Below are positions 44,984-54,395 of a stretch of DNA of 64,000 nucleotides, in pieces. The notes under the pieces were generated by a model. That model was not told the DNA's origin. It saw nothing but the letters and a program-made list of their open reading frames with translations, and did not search any database. Positions within the stretch are counted from its first letter, which is position 1; each line of letters opens with the position of its first letter. The stretch is from assembly GCF_002113375.1 (NCBI RefSeq), contig NZ_NEHO01000001.1, positions 528,950 to 592,949 on the forward strand, read 5' to 3'. This stretch comes from Pseudomonas sp. R37(2017) (GTDB taxonomy: Bacteria; Pseudomonadota; Gammaproteobacteria; Pseudomonadales; Pseudomonadaceae). A program made the position numbers and the translations under genes.

Positions 44984-47908
44984 CTACCCGAGCATCTGCG
45001 CCCAGTTCACCGAAGCACTTTCGCCCAGGACAAAGCCTTTGCCGCTCAAGGCCAGGTTGGCGTTATACGCCGGGTCCTGGGCAAAGGCTGCCGCCCACTT
45101 GTCACGCAGCGCATCGAGGGCCTGCGCCCCCTGCGGCACTTGACCCGAGTGAATGACCTGTACCAGCGGCGTCCACACGGTAAGGTAACCGGTCTGGCCC
45201 GCCCGCAGGCACAGATCGACGTCGCTCAAGCCGTCGGCGAAGATCTCGTTGTCCAGACCGTCCAGTTCGTCGAACAACGCTTTACGCACCATCAGGCACG
45301 CCTTCGACACCGCCGAGTAGTTCTGCTCCAGCGCCAAGCGGTGCAGGTAACCTTCGGCGTCTTGTTTTTCCCCGACAAAGGCTGACCCTACACCACCGTT
45401 CATGCCGAGAATCAGGCCGGCCTGGGTGACCTTGCCGTCGCGGTCGATCAACTTGGGACCGACCACGCCGACTTCCGGACGCTGGGCGTGATTGAGCAGC
45501 GATTCAAGCCAGTTCGGGTTGACTACCTCGCTGTCGGCGGCCAACAGCACCAGGTACTCGCCCTGCGCCTGCTGACTGGCCGCGTTGTACAACGCCACGT
45601 CGCTCAGGGCCTGGTCGGCACGCAGCACGCTGACTTTCGGATGCTGGCAGGTGCCCAGCCAATCGTTGACCTCGGCCGACTGATTCGGGTTGAGCGCGAT
45701 CAGCACTTCGTACTGGATGTAGCGGGTACGCAGCAACACCGCTTGCAGGCACTGCTGCAACGCCGCCAGGTCATCCCCGGCCGGCAGGAGGATCGACACC
45801 AGCGGGCGTTCGGTGTGGCGGTAATCGATCTGATAAGTGCCCGGCACCGTCGAAGTGACCTTGGCCTTGTAGCCACGATTGCCCAGATGGCGCAACAACG
45901 CCAGGCGTTCATCGGCGTTTTCTTCCAGTGCCGGCGCCCGCGCAATCACCAGCGGCTCATCCAGGTGGGCCAGCCCGTTGAGTCCACCCTGCTCGATGAT
46001 GCGCAACAGCAAGTCGAACTCCAGGGCCTTGCTGAAGTCTGGCTGGTAGCCGCCGACTTCCATGAAGACCTCCCGACGGATCAACCAGTGACGCGCCATC
46101 AAGGCCGGCAGGCTTTGCAGCAAATCAAGGTTGAAGCCCGGACGGAATACGTCCACCAGTGCGCCTTCCGGGGTGCGCTGGATTTCGTCGGTGGCGACGG
46201 CGCGGCATTCCGTGTCGGACAACAGTTCCAGGCTGGCGCGCAACAGACCGCCGGCGGTGAACTCGTCACCGGCTTCAGCCAGCATCAACCAGTCGCAAGT
46301 CGACTGACGAGCACTCTGGTTCAGTTTGTCGACGTAGTTGCTTTGCGTGACCCGGACAAAGTGCAGGGTGTTCTGCGCCGTGGTCGCCGCCGGCGCTTCA
46401 CCGGTGGTGAAGACCACAATCCTGAATGCCTTGCCGCGACCTTCGAGCAGGCTGTCGAGCGAGACTTGCAGCTTGTCGATATCGTTATCCAGGTCGAGCA
46501 GGAAGATCCCGAACTGTGGGCCACCGTCGTTGGCCACAAGGTACTGGTTGATCGACTCTGCCTCGTCGGCATCTGGCTGGCGGGGCGCGAGCCATTTGAG
46601 CAGCCGACCGGAGCGCATCTTGTCGAATGTCGCACGGTTGCCTTCGACCGACACCGCTTCAAGACGCGCGGCCCAGTCACCCATGGCCTGCGCTTCCTGG
46701 TCTTCGCCCAGCAGTGCGAGCTGTGCCGCCAGACGCTTGACCACCGTGCGGCTGAACACGTTGCTGTCGTGGGCTTGCCACAAACGGTCGACCACACTTT
46801 CCGGCGTGTCGTTGTTACGCGCCTGCATCAGGCTGTGCTGCCGCGTCCAGACACCCTCCAGGCCTTGCAGCTGGACGCGACCGGCCGGCATGGCGTGCAA
46901 GAGGAACTCGAACTGGGTCAACTGATCGAAAAACGCCTGGTTGTAGAACGGCATTTCAACGTATTGCTTGGGCCCGAAACGCCGTACCGGGCCGGTCTCG
47001 ACACTGGTCCAGGCGGACTCGAAAATCAGCTCGGTGGTCAGTGCCCGGCCGGTGCGCAAGCTATCGGCCAAGGCCTCGAAGCTTTGCAGCGCGAACTGCC
47101 TGCCTTGCTCCGGGTCCTCGCCTTGTACTTGAGTTGGCAACCCGAAGAGGAAAGCGGCAAAGGCTTCCCGCTCGGCGACCGTCCTGGCATCCATATGAGC
47201 CAGCGTATGGAAGATCTCGGTGTTGTGGTCCGAGTACCCGTAGTTCATCTCGCGCACGACATACGGGATCGGCAGAATCCGCGCCTTGCCCCGCGCCAGC
47301 ATGTAGTACGTATGACCGATTTCCTGCCATTGGAAGGACGTATCGTGAGGCATGACCTGATACCAGTCACGTACCAGGTCGGTGCGCTGTACGGCATAGA
47401 ATGGCGGGAGGTACTGGTGCATGTAGTCCAGCACACGCTCCTCGGCGTGTTCGGAGCAATAGTCTTCGCAGACCTTCTTGTCACGCCGGAAGTAACTGAC
47501 GCTATTGGCTTGCGACAGGTACATCATGCTGTAACCGTGGCACAGGCCGTAGTCGGGATTGGCCTGCATGAATGCCACGGCCGCACGCAGGGCGTCATGC
47601 ACATGGAAGTCATCGTCGGCGGCGAACACCATGAACGGTGTGGTCACTTGCTCCACGCCGAAGGCCAGCTTGGCACGAACCCCCCAGTAGCCGAACTGCG
47701 GGACATGCTGGTAATCCACATTTTCAAACTGTCCGGCCAGGCCTGGCTGACCTTCAGCCGAAGAATCCAGCACCAGAATCCTGCAAGGCAAGCCGCTGTA
47801 GAATCGCGCAGCGCGACGCAAGAATGCCGGCCGCTCGTGAGACATCAGCACCACGGTCAACTGTTCGTTGAGTGCCAACCCGTGTTCAGAATTATTCTTG
47901 CCTTGCAT
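44984..47908 (-). CDS. Giant multidomain glycosyltransferase (Fgt-type, 974 residues)
   Basis: A 974-residue protein. The N-terminal domain (about 10-300) begins LTVVLMSHERPAFLRRAARF and holds FMVFAADDDFHV, a GT-A domain of the type found in flagellin glycosyltransferases. A middle stretch (about 480-700) is a diverged family-2 fold (FDLLLRIIEQGG). The C-terminal family-2 domain (about 725-974) has VSILLPAGDD, NHAQRPEVGVVGPKL and DGLSDVDLCLRAGQTGY. It resembles the Fgt proteins of P. syringae that build the flagellin glycan. GGGGAG precedes the ATG at 47908; earlier codons in frame lack support. It is 52 nt after the CmcI-like gene. Confidence 0.85.
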   Translation of the reverse strand: MQGKNNSEHGLALNEQLTVVLMSHERPAFLRRAARFYSGLPCRILVLDSSAEGQPGLAGQFENVDYQHVPQFGYWGVRAKLAFGVEQVTTPFMVFAADDDFHVHDALRAAVAFMQANPDYGLCHGYSMMYLSQANSVSYFRRDKKVCEDYCSEHAEERVLDYMHQYLPPFYAVQRTDLVRDWYQVMPHDTSFQWQEIGHTYYMLARGKARILPIPYVVREMNYGYSDHNTEIFHTLAHMDARTVAEREAFAAFLFGLPTQVQGEDPEQGRQFALQSFEALADSLRTGRALTTELIFESAWTSVETGPVRRFGPKQYVEMPFYNQAFFDQLTQFEFLLHAMPAGRVQLQGLEGVWTRQHSLMQARNNDTPESVVDRLWQAHDSNVFSRTVVKRLAAQLALLGEDQEAQAMGDWAARLEAVSVEGNRATFDKMRSGRLLKWLAPRQPDADEAESINQYLVANDGGPQFGIFLLDLDNDIDKLQVSLDSLLEGRGKAFRIVVFTTGEAPAATTAQNTLHFVRVTQSNYVDKLNQSARQSTCDWLMLAEAGDEFTAGGLLRASLELLSDTECRAVATDEIQRTPEGALVDVFRPGFNLDLLQSLPALMARHWLIRREVFMEVGGYQPDFSKALEFDLLLRIIEQGGLNGLAHLDEPLVIARAPALEENADERLALLRHLGNRGYKAKVTSTVPGTYQIDYRHTERPLVSILLPAGDDLAALQQCLQAVLLRTRYIQYEVLIALNPNQSAEVNDWLGTCQHPKVSVLRADQALSDVALYNAASQQAQGEYLVLLAADSEVVNPNWLESLLNHAQRPEVGVVGPKLIDRDGKVTQAGLILGMNGGVGSAFVGEKQDAEGYLHRLALEQNYSAVSKACLMVRKALFDELDGLDNEIFADGLSDVDLCLRAGQTGYLTVWTPLVQVIHSGQVPQGAQALDALRDKWAAAFAQDPAYNANLALSGKGFVLGESASVNWAQMLG

Positions 47909-47960
47909 ACATCTCCCCACATCGGCCAATCGCCGAAAAAACCCAACGATGTCTTGTCGA

Positions 47961-48689
47961 TTACCGCACGCGACGCAGATAGCCATCCGGCGCGACGGTG
48001 ATCAGCAGCTTGCTGTGAATGGCCTGGTCGATCTCGAAATCGCGATTTTCTTCCAGGTAGGCCCATACCGCGGTTTTCGGGTTGTCGCCCTTGCCCCACG
48101 GGCGGTCCGGGAAGGCATCTTCCGGCATGTCTTCAACCACGGTATCCATCACCACGCAGTAGCTGCCTACCGAGGTCATGGGGGCATAGGCCCGCAGCTC
48201 TTCCAGTACGTGCTCGTGGGTATGGTTGGAGTCCAGTACCACCAGCACTTTCTTGCCCTCGACGCGCTGGCGAACCTGCTCGACGATCGCCGGATCAATG
48301 CTCGACCCCTGGATCATCTGGATCCGCTTGCTCATCGGGTGCGCTTCGATCGCCTCACGGTTGTGCTGGCGGATATCGATGTCGACGCCCAGCACTTCAC
48401 CATGGCCGATCAGTTCCAGCATCGAGGCGTAAAACACCAGCGAGCCGCCGTGAGCGATTCCGGTCTCGACAATGATGTCCGGCCGCAGCGCCCAGATGAT
48501 CTCCTGCATGGCGACCATGTCCTGGGGGAACTGAATGATCGGGCGCCCCATCCAGCTGAAGTTGTAGGTGTACTTGTGCCTGGCGGTCGTGCCGACCCAG
48601 TCCAGCGAAGTGGCTTGCAGGGCTTTGTCCTGTTGCAGGCCTTCGATGTTCTCTTTTACTTCTTCACGAAACTGCTCATGAGGATTCAT
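47961..48689 (-). CDS. CmcI/RhmO-family protein, probable sugar O-methyltransferase
   Basis: A 242-residue member of the family annotated as cephalosporin hydroxylase (CmcI), which are SAM-binding Rossmann proteins. ETGIAHGGSLVFYASML is a SAM motif, and GVDIDIR and VVLDSNHTHEHVLEEL are probable cofactor and metal sites. In sugar clusters such proteins are thought to be O-methyltransferases. Its position at the end of the rfbFG block and before a glycosyltransferase favours methylation of the sugar. The literal name hydroxylase should not be trusted. Confidence 0.75.
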   Translation of the reverse strand: MNPHEQFREEVKENIEGLQQDKALQATSLDWVGTTARHKYTYNFSWMGRPIIQFPQDMVAMQEIIWALRPDIIVETGIAHGGSLVFYASMLELIGHGEVLGVDIDIRQHNREAIEAHPMSKRIQMIQGSSIDPAIVEQVRQRVEGKKVLVVLDSNHTHEHVLEELRAYAPMTSVGSYCVVMDTVVEDMPEDAFPDRPWGKGDNPKTAVWAYLEENRDFEIDQAIHSKLLITVAPDGYLRRVR

Positions 48690-48719
48690 TACAGACTCTC
48701 CGGAAATTAGTCGCGGTGG

Positions 48720-49385
48720 TTAGTTGAAAACCCGACCGTCTTGAAAGGAAACTGGATTGGTCTTGATGGTCCTGGCGGGACTGCCCACCACAACCGCGTA
48801 GTCTGGAACGTCTCTGGTCACCACGGCGCCCGCACCGATGGTGGCCCAACGGCCGATGCGCAAACGTGGCAGGATCGTGGCGTTGGTACCGATGAAGGTG
48901 CCGTCACCGACTTCGACACAACCGGCAATGCAGACACCCGGCGCCATGAACACCGAATGACCGATCCGCCCCTCATGCCCGACCACGCTGCCGGCGCTGA
49001 TACTGGTGTTGTCGCCCAGGCTGACTTGCGCCTGCATGATCACGCCCTCTTGCAGATACGTGCCGACGCCCATCGTGATCATCGTCAGATCGATGCCCGG
49101 GTGGATGAAATTGCCCAGGGTGCCGCCAGCCTCGACGATCTCGCAGGTGGTCCGATGACGCAGCGCGGTGCTGCCGGTGATCAAATTGACAAAGCGTGTC
49201 TCGGGGCCTTTCAGCTCGGCCACCTTGTCGGTGCCACCCACTACCGGCACGCCATGAAACAGCGTGCCTTGCTTCGCCGGATCGTTATCGAGAAAGGCGA
49301 ACTGCACGTCCGGCTGGCTGCGTTGCAGGGTGAGGATCATCCGTACCGCTTCGGGATTGGCCGCCCCCAGCAGGTAAACCTTCAT
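48720..49385 (-). CDS. PglD/NeuD-type sugar N-acyltransferase
   Basis: A 221-residue protein with an N-terminal nucleotide-sugar-binding fold (MKVYLLGAANPEAVRMIL) and a C-terminal left-handed beta-helix of hexapeptide repeats (VGTYLQEGVIMQAQVSLGD, GVCIAGCVEVGDGTFIG). Such enzymes acylate the 4-amino group of nucleotide-linked deoxysugars. The gene starts by overlapping the DegT aminotransferase stop (ATGA), so it probably acts on that enzyme's product. The acyl donor could be acetyl-CoA or another short acyl-CoA. Confidence 0.86.
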   Translation of the reverse strand: MKVYLLGAANPEAVRMILTLQRSQPDVQFAFLDNDPAKQGTLFHGVPVVGGTDKVAELKGPETRFVNLITGSTALRHRTTCEIVEAGGTLGNFIHPGIDLTMITMGVGTYLQEGVIMQAQVSLGDNTSISAGSVVGHEGRIGHSVFMAPGVCIAGCVEVGDGTFIGTNATILPRLRIGRWATIGAGAVVTRDVPDYAVVVGSPARTIKTNPVSFQDGRVFN

Positions 49386-50503
49386 AGCCGGGTCCTTTTG
49401 AGTACCAGCGCGCGCAGCACTTCGATGACCCGGTGCTGATCGTCATCGGTCATGTCGTGGTAACTGGGCAGATTGATCGCGCGCTCCGGCAGCGAATGCG
49501 CCACGGGCGAGTCGGCCGTCAGTTCGCTGAACATCGGCAAGGACGACAGCGGCCAGAAGAACACCCGCGCGTCGATATCGGCGGCCTGGAAGGCTGCGAT
49601 CAGCATGTCCCGCGTAATGCCCAGTTCGCGCTCAAAGACCACGGTGGGCATCCAGTAGCCATTGCGCGCATGTTCGGGCTCAGGGTTCATGGACAAGCCC
49701 GGCAATGCAGCCAGGGCGTCGGCGTAACAGGCAAAGATCGCGCGCTTGCGTTCGATCAACTCATCGATCCGCTCAACCTGCGCGCAACCGACGGCCGCTT
49801 GCAGGTTGCTCATCTTGTATTTGAAACCGAGGAAATCCGGCCAGAACTGCTTGCTGCTGCCCGCCACCCGGCCATGGTTGGACAGGGTCAGTACGCGCTC
49901 ATACAGGGCCTTGTCCGACGTCACGAAGATGCCGCCTTCGCCGGTGGTCATGGTCTTGGTGCCATGAAAGGAAAACGCGCCGAACGCGCCCAGCGAACCG
50001 GCCGACCGACCGCGCCACTGCGAGCCAATTGCCTCGGCTGCGTCCTCGATGACCGGCAGGCCAAACTCGTGACCGATGGCCAGCAACGCATCCATATCGC
50101 AGAGATTGCCGTAGAGGTGCACCGCCAGAATCGCTTTGGTGCGTGGGGTAATCGCCTGGCGCACCCGCTGCGGGTCGAGGCACCAACTGTCCGCCAGCAC
50201 GTCGACGAACACCGGTGTCGCGCCCAGATAGGTGATGGGCGCGGCCGAAGCGATCCAGTTGGTATCGGCAAGGATCACCTCATCGCCGGCACCGATGCCC
50301 AGTGCCGCCATGCCCATGTGCAGCGCGCCGGTGCAACTGGACGTTGCAATCGCGTACGTCGCACCCACGTGCTCGGCAAAGGACTTCTCGAACCGCGTCA
50401 GGTACTCGTAGCAGCGCTCTCCCCAGCCATGGCGGACGGCATCGAGTACGTAGTCGGCTTCCAGCTCACCGACACTGGGTTTGGTGTAATGAATTCGGCT
50501 CAT
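49382..50503 (-). CDS. DegT/DnrJ/EryC1 nucleotide-sugar aminotransferase
   Basis: A 373-residue PLP enzyme. The Schiff-base Lys is at about K183 in SFHGTKTMTTGEGG, and HLYGNLCDMDAL and VIEDAAEAIGS are further family motifs. The Lys rules out the C3-dehydratase type (RfbH), which has His at this position, so it should add an amino group, probably at the 4-keto carbon made by RfbG. The ATG (50503) overlaps the preceding methyltransferase stop. A longer open frame upstream belongs to that gene's phase shadow. Confidence 0.9.
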   Translation of the reverse strand: MSRIHYTKPSVGELEADYVLDAVRHGWGERCYEYLTRFEKSFAEHVGATYAIATSSCTGALHMGMAALGIGAGDEVILADTNWIASAAPITYLGATPVFVDVLADSWCLDPQRVRQAITPRTKAILAVHLYGNLCDMDALLAIGHEFGLPVIEDAAEAIGSQWRGRSAGSLGAFGAFSFHGTKTMTTGEGGIFVTSDKALYERVLTLSNHGRVAGSSKQFWPDFLGFKYKMSNLQAAVGCAQVERIDELIERKRAIFACYADALAALPGLSMNPEPEHARNGYWMPTVVFERELGITRDMLIAAFQAADIDARVFFWPLSSLPMFSELTADSPVAHSLPERAINLPSYHDMTDDDQHRVIEVLRALVLKRTRL

Positions 50504-51726
50504 CGAATGATCAACTCGGGAATGGCAATGACAAAACGACCGTCCCATGCACGAATGCCGGCAAAGGCCTGGGTGATCTCATCCAGCAGGTTCCACGGCA
50601 GCACCAGCACGTAGTCCGGCTTTTCGATGTCGATCCGTGCCGGCGACACGATCGGAATGCGGCTACCGGGCAGGTACTTGCCTTGCTTGTGCGGGTTGGC
50701 ATCGGCAACCCAGGCCAGCAGGTCCGGTTTGACCCCGGCATAGTTGAGCAAGGTATTGCCCTTGGCGGCGGCGCCGTAGCCGACCACGCGCTTGCCATCG
50801 GCCCTGGCCTGCAACAAAAAGCGCAGCAGGTCATGCTTGATGCGCTCGGCGGCCGGGGCCAGGGTCGTGTAGTACTCCGGGGTTTTCACTCCGGCGGCAA
50901 GTTCGGCCTGCAGTTGTTGCCGGACCGCCGGCTGCACTTCGCGACGCTCGCCGTCCAGTCGCTGCACGAACACCCGCAGCGAACCGCCATGGGTCGAGAG
51001 CTGACTGACGTCGAACACTTGCAGGCCATTGCGCTCGCACAAAGTCTGCACGGCAGTCAGCGACAGGTAGGAATAGTGTTCGTGGTACAGCGTGTCGAAT
51101 TGCTGGCCGGCCATCAGCGTCAGCAGTTGCGGGAACTCGAAAGTCGCCACGCCGGTCGGCTTGAGCAACGTCGCGAAACCGCCAAGGAAATCGTTGATAT
51201 CCGGGACGTGGGCCAGCACGTTGTTGGCGGCCATCAGGTCGGCGCCCCAGCCTTCGCTTTTCAGCTGCGCGGCGGTGTCGCGACCGAAAAACACTTCACG
51301 AATCTCCAGGCCTTTTTCCCGCGCCGCTTGCGCGGTGCTGCGGGTCGGCTCGACACCCAGGCAAGGGATGCCACGCCGGGCCACGTACTGCAACAGGTAG
51401 CCGTCGTTGGCCGCGACTTCCACCACACGGCTGTCGGCGCCCAGACCGAAACGCTCGACCATCTCGGCCACATAACGCTCGGCATGGGCCAGCCAGGTGC
51501 TGGAGAACGAACTGAAATAGGCGTACTCGGCATCGAACAGGCTGTCTGCGCTGGTGTAGTCCTCGGTTTGTACCAACCAGCACTGCTGGCACACGGCGAC
51601 TTTCAGCGGCACCCATTGTTCGGCCTGCTCCAACTGGTCAGCACGCACGTAGGCGTTGGACGGTGGCGAGGTGCCCAGGTCGATCAGCGGCAGGGTCAGC
51701 GCAGTCGCGCAACCACGGCAGTTCAT
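50500..51726 (-). CDS. Sugar C-methyltransferase (TylC3/NovU-type)
   Basis: A 408-residue three-part methyltransferase. The N-terminal zinc-binding module has C3, C6 and the later CQQC pair. The central SAM domain has VVEVAANDGYLLQYV. The catalytic YHEHYSYLSL segment follows, and the C-terminal domain has VVGYGAAAKGNTLLNYAG. This architecture is that of C-methyltransferases acting on keto-deoxysugars (TylC3, TcaB9), which methylate C3 next to a 4-keto group. It lies between the epimerase and aminotransferase genes and overlaps both by 4 nt. Confidence 0.9.
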   Translation of the reverse strand: MNCRGCATALTLPLIDLGTSPPSNAYVRADQLEQAEQWVPLKVAVCQQCWLVQTEDYTSADSLFDAEYAYFSSFSSTWLAHAERYVAEMVERFGLGADSRVVEVAANDGYLLQYVARRGIPCLGVEPTRSTAQAAREKGLEIREVFFGRDTAAQLKSEGWGADLMAANNVLAHVPDINDFLGGFATLLKPTGVATFEFPQLLTLMAGQQFDTLYHEHYSYLSLTAVQTLCERNGLQVFDVSQLSTHGGSLRVFVQRLDGERREVQPAVRQQLQAELAAGVKTPEYYTTLAPAAERIKHDLLRFLLQARADGKRVVGYGAAAKGNTLLNYAGVKPDLLAWVADANPHKQGKYLPGSRIPIVSPARIDIEKPDYVLVLPWNLLDEITQAFAGIRAWDGRFVIAIPELIIR

Positions 51727-52283
51727 AGATGCACTCCGGTGAAGTGTTCATCGAGCGCCGGATGACGGCTATCGCGCACCGACAGATTATTGACAGGCAA
51801 CGGCCAGGCAATCGCCAGCCGTGGATCGAGCACCGACAACCCGCCTTCGTGTTCCGGCGTGTAGTCGTTGCTGTGCAGGTAAAGCAGCTCGGCGTCGGCG
51901 CTCAGGGTCTGGAAGCCATGGGCGAACCCGGCCGGAATCAACAGGCTGCGACCATCGCCGGCCCGCAGGTGTTCGGCGTGCCAGTGCAGAAAGGTCTCGG
52001 AGTCGGGGCGCAAATCCACCGCGACATCCCAGACTTCACCGCGCAGGCAAGTGATCAACTTGGCTTCCGGCGCGCGCTCGTTCTGATAATGCAGGCCACG
52101 CACGCTGCCGCGTTCGCGGGTGCAGGAGTGATTGATCTGGCGGATATGAAACGCCTGGCCAAACGCACTCAGGCTGCCTTCGCAGAACAACCGGGAAAAG
52201 TGCCCGCGCTCGTCCTCGAAGCGCTTGTGCTGCACGCTGAACAAACCGCTCAGCGGCAACGCCTTCAACAGGAAATCACTCAC
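51723..52283 (-). CDS. RmlC-family nucleotide-sugar epimerase
   Basis: A 186-residue cupin of the dTDP-4-dehydrorhamnose 3,5-epimerase family, with the catalytic His in RGLHYQ, VAVDLRPDSETF, IPAGFAHGF and a Tyr region YLHSNDYTPE. In this block the substrate is probably CDP-linked rather than dTDP-linked because rfbF and rfbG precede it. It could act at C3, C5 or both. The start is GTG (52283), overlapping the rfbG stop as GTGA. Confidence 0.88.
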   Translation of the reverse strand: MSDFLLKALPLSGLFSVQHKRFEDERGHFSRLFCEGSLSAFGQAFHIRQINHSCTRERGSVRGLHYQNERAPEAKLITCLRGEVWDVAVDLRPDSETFLHWHAEHLRAGDGRSLLIPAGFAHGFQTLSADAELLYLHSNDYTPEHEGGLSVLDPRLAIAWPLPVNNLSVRDSRHPALDEHFTGVHL

Positions 52284-53362
52284 AGCGCGCCTCGATACAG
52301 GTTCAACTGCGCCAGGCTGATGGCGCGCATGTCATCGCCGTTCTGCCATGCCAGATGCCAATCCAGGGTTTGGGTCAGGCATTGCTGCAACGACCAGCGA
52401 GGTTGCCAGCCGAGCAATTGACGGGCGCGGCTGCTGTCCAGGCGCAACAGGCCGGCCTCATGCATATCGCTTGGCTCGATGCGCAGGCCGCGCGCCTGGG
52501 GCCAGCGACTGGCGAGCAACTCGACCACTTCACCGACGCTGCACATGTCCGCTTCACCGGGACCGAAATTCCACGCTCCGGCGAATTGCGGGCCTTGCTC
52601 GAACAGGCCGGCAGCCAGTTGCAGATAGCCGGCCAACGGCTCCAGGGCGTGCTGCCATGGGCGCACAGCTTGCGGGTAACGCAAAGTCACCGGCTCGTTC
52701 GCCGACCAGGCCTTGAGTACATCGGGAATCAAGCGTTCCGGAGCGAAATCACCACCGCCCAGCACATTGCCGGCGCGGGCCGTGGCCAACGCCAGGCCAT
52801 GCTCGGCGTGCTTTTCAGGGGCAAAGAACGAGGCGGCATAGGATTGCGCCAGCAATTCGCAGCAAGCCTTGCTGCTGCTGTAGGGATCGTGCCCGCCCAA
52901 CGCTTCGTTTTCGCGGTACGGCCACAACCATTCCTGATTGGCGTAGACCTTGTCGGTGGTCACCAGCACGCAGGCACGCACGCCGCCGACCTGACGAATC
53001 GCTTCGAGCAGGTTGAGGGTACCCATGACATTGCTGGAGTAAGTGCCCAACGGGTCGCGATAACCTTCACGCACCAGCGGCTGGGCCGCCAGGTGCAGGA
53101 CGATTTGCGGCCGGGTCTCGGCGATCAGCTCCAGCAATGCGCCAAGGTCACGCAAGTCGCCGCGCTGATCGTTGATGCCTTCATGAACGCGGGCCAGTTC
53201 GAACAGGCTCGGTTCGGTGGAGGGGTCGAGGGAAAAACCGCTGACCTCGGCCCCCAGGCTTTGCAGCCACAACGTTAGCCAACTGCCCTTGAACCCGGTA
53301 TGGCCGGTGACCAGCACACGTTTGCCGCGCCAGAATTGCGGGCTCAGTCCCATTGTTTCCAT
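52280..53362 (-). CDS. rfbG: CDP-glucose 4,6-dehydratase
   Basis: A 360-residue short-chain dehydrogenase-type dehydratase: NAD motif [12 protein letters not shown] (about 19-30), TTDKVY (D137, K138) and YSSSK (Y161, K165). It turns CDP-glucose into CDP-4-keto-6-deoxyglucose. The ATG at 53362 has GGAGG 4 nt upstream and overlaps the end of rfbF; the internal ATG at 53353 is an alternative start. Confidence 0.95.
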   Translation of the reverse strand: METMGLSPQFWRGKRVLVTGHTGFKGSWLTLWLQSLGAEVSGFSLDPSTEPSLFELARVHEGINDQRGDLRDLGALLELIAETRPQIVLHLAAQPLVREGYRDPLGTYSSNVMGTLNLLEAIRQVGGVRACVLVTTDKVYANQEWLWPYRENEALGGHDPYSSSKACCELLAQSYAASFFAPEKHAEHGLALATARAGNVLGGGDFAPERLIPDVLKAWSANEPVTLRYPQAVRPWQHALEPLAGYLQLAAGLFEQGPQFAGAWNFGPGEADMCSVGEVVELLASRWPQARGLRIEPSDMHEAGLLRLDSSRARQLLGWQPRWSLQQCLTQTLDWHLAWQNGDDMRAISLAQLNLYRGAL

Positions 53363-54117
53363 GGGGCCTCCCCGCTCTGCCACAGCGCCTCGAGGTGGTT
53401 CTTGTCACGCAGGGTGTCCATCGGCTGCCAGAAACCGTCGTGCTGGAACGCCATGAGTTCACCGCGCTCGGCCAGGCCATCCAGCGGGCCGGATTCCCAC
53501 GAAGTGTCGTCGCCTTCGATCAGCGGCAGCACCTTGGGCGAGAGGACGAAAAAGCCGCCATTGATCCAGCCACCGTCGCCGCGAGGCTTTTCGGTGAAAC
53601 CCAGGACCTTGTCGCCATCGCGATTGAGCGCGCCGTAGCGGCCGGGTGGTTGTACCGCGGTGACGGTGGCCAGTTTTCCATGCTGGAGATGGAAGTCCAC
53701 CAACGCCCCGATATTGAGGTCCGACACGCCGTCGCCGTAGGTAAAGCAGAAAGCCTTTTCGTCTTCAAGGTAACGTCGGGCACGGCGCAAACGGCCACCG
53801 GTCATGGTCTCTTCGCCGGTATCGATCAGCGTGACGCGCCATGGCTCGCTGTAGTTCTGGTGAACATCCATGCGGTTGTTGCGCATGTCGAACGTGACGT
53901 CGGAGGTGTGCAGAAAGTAGTTGGCGAAAAAGTCCTTGATCGCATAGCCCTTGTAGCCAAGGCAGATCACGAAATCGTGGATTCCGTGAGCGGAGTACTG
54001 CTTCATGATGTGCCAGAGAATTGGCTTGCCGCCGACTTCGATCATCGGCTTGGGCTTGAGGTGCGACTCCTCGCTGATCCGCGTACCCAGGCCACCCGCC
54101 AAAATAACTGCCTTCAT
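53344..54117 (-). CDS. rfbF: Glucose-1-phosphate cytidylyltransferase
   Basis: A 257-residue nucleotidyltransferase with [18 protein letters not shown] at the N-terminus and [15 protein letters not shown]. It makes CDP-glucose, the first step of CDP-deoxysugar synthesis, and is followed by rfbG, the second step. It is the first gene of the seven-gene block, preceded by a 278-nt gap with an RpoN-like site and the terminator of the upstream glycosyltransferase. Confidence 0.95.
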   Translation of the reverse strand: MKAVILAGGLGTRISEESHLKPKPMIEVGGKPILWHIMKQYSAHGIHDFVICLGYKGYAIKDFFANYFLHTSDVTFDMRNNRMDVHQNYSEPWRVTLIDTGEETMTGGRLRRARRYLEDEKAFCFTYGDGVSDLNIGALVDFHLQHGKLATVTAVQPPGRYGALNRDGDKVLGFTEKPRGDGGWINGGFFVLSPKVLPLIEGDDTSWESGPLDGLAERGELMAFQHDGFWQPMDTLRDKNHLEALWQSGEAPWKQWD

Positions 54118-54256
54118 CCCTTCCCCTCTTGTTCGTCACAGGGCTCAGCCAAGCTGTATCAAGCTTTTGCGGGCCATCTGGGTTAAACCTGCCGCCGTTC
54201 AGGACACGTCGCGGACTCACCGCAAGTGCTCGTTTTATGGCGATATTTGGGGGACT

Positions 54257-54272
54257 TGCAGGAAACGCGCCA
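54257..54272 (-). promoter_or_regulatory. Candidate RpoN promoter for the rfbF sugar block
   Basis: The minus-strand sequence TGGCGCGTTTCCTGCA has GG-N10-GC spacing and differs from TGGCACG-N4-TTGCA at two positions. It lies about 140 nt before the rfbF ATG and after the terminator at 54341-54374. The rest of the gap (54118-54395) shows no gene. Confidence 0.55.
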
Positions 54273-54340
54273 GCTCTTTGAGTCCTGTGCTCGGCGGCCC
54301 CACGGGCAGGCCAAGACCCATACCCGCCGAATCACAGGCA

Positions 54341-54374
54341 CAAAAAAGGCAGGTGACTAGAGGTCACCTGCCTT
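54341..54374 (-). terminator. Rho-independent terminator after the 1196-residue glycosyltransferase
   Basis: A perfect 12-bp stem (AAGGCAGGTGAC at 54346-54357 with GTCACCTGCCTT at 54363-54374) with a 5-nt loop, followed by T6 on the minus strand, lies 22 nt after the glycosyltransferase stop. Confidence 0.9.
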
Positions 54375-54395
54375 CGCGCAGAACAGACTGAAGGA

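Noticed and set aside
49382..50503. RfbH-type C3-dehydratase for dideoxysugar synthesis
   Set aside because: The active site carries Lys (SFHGTKTM) rather than the His typical of RfbH, and no RfbI-type reductase is present.
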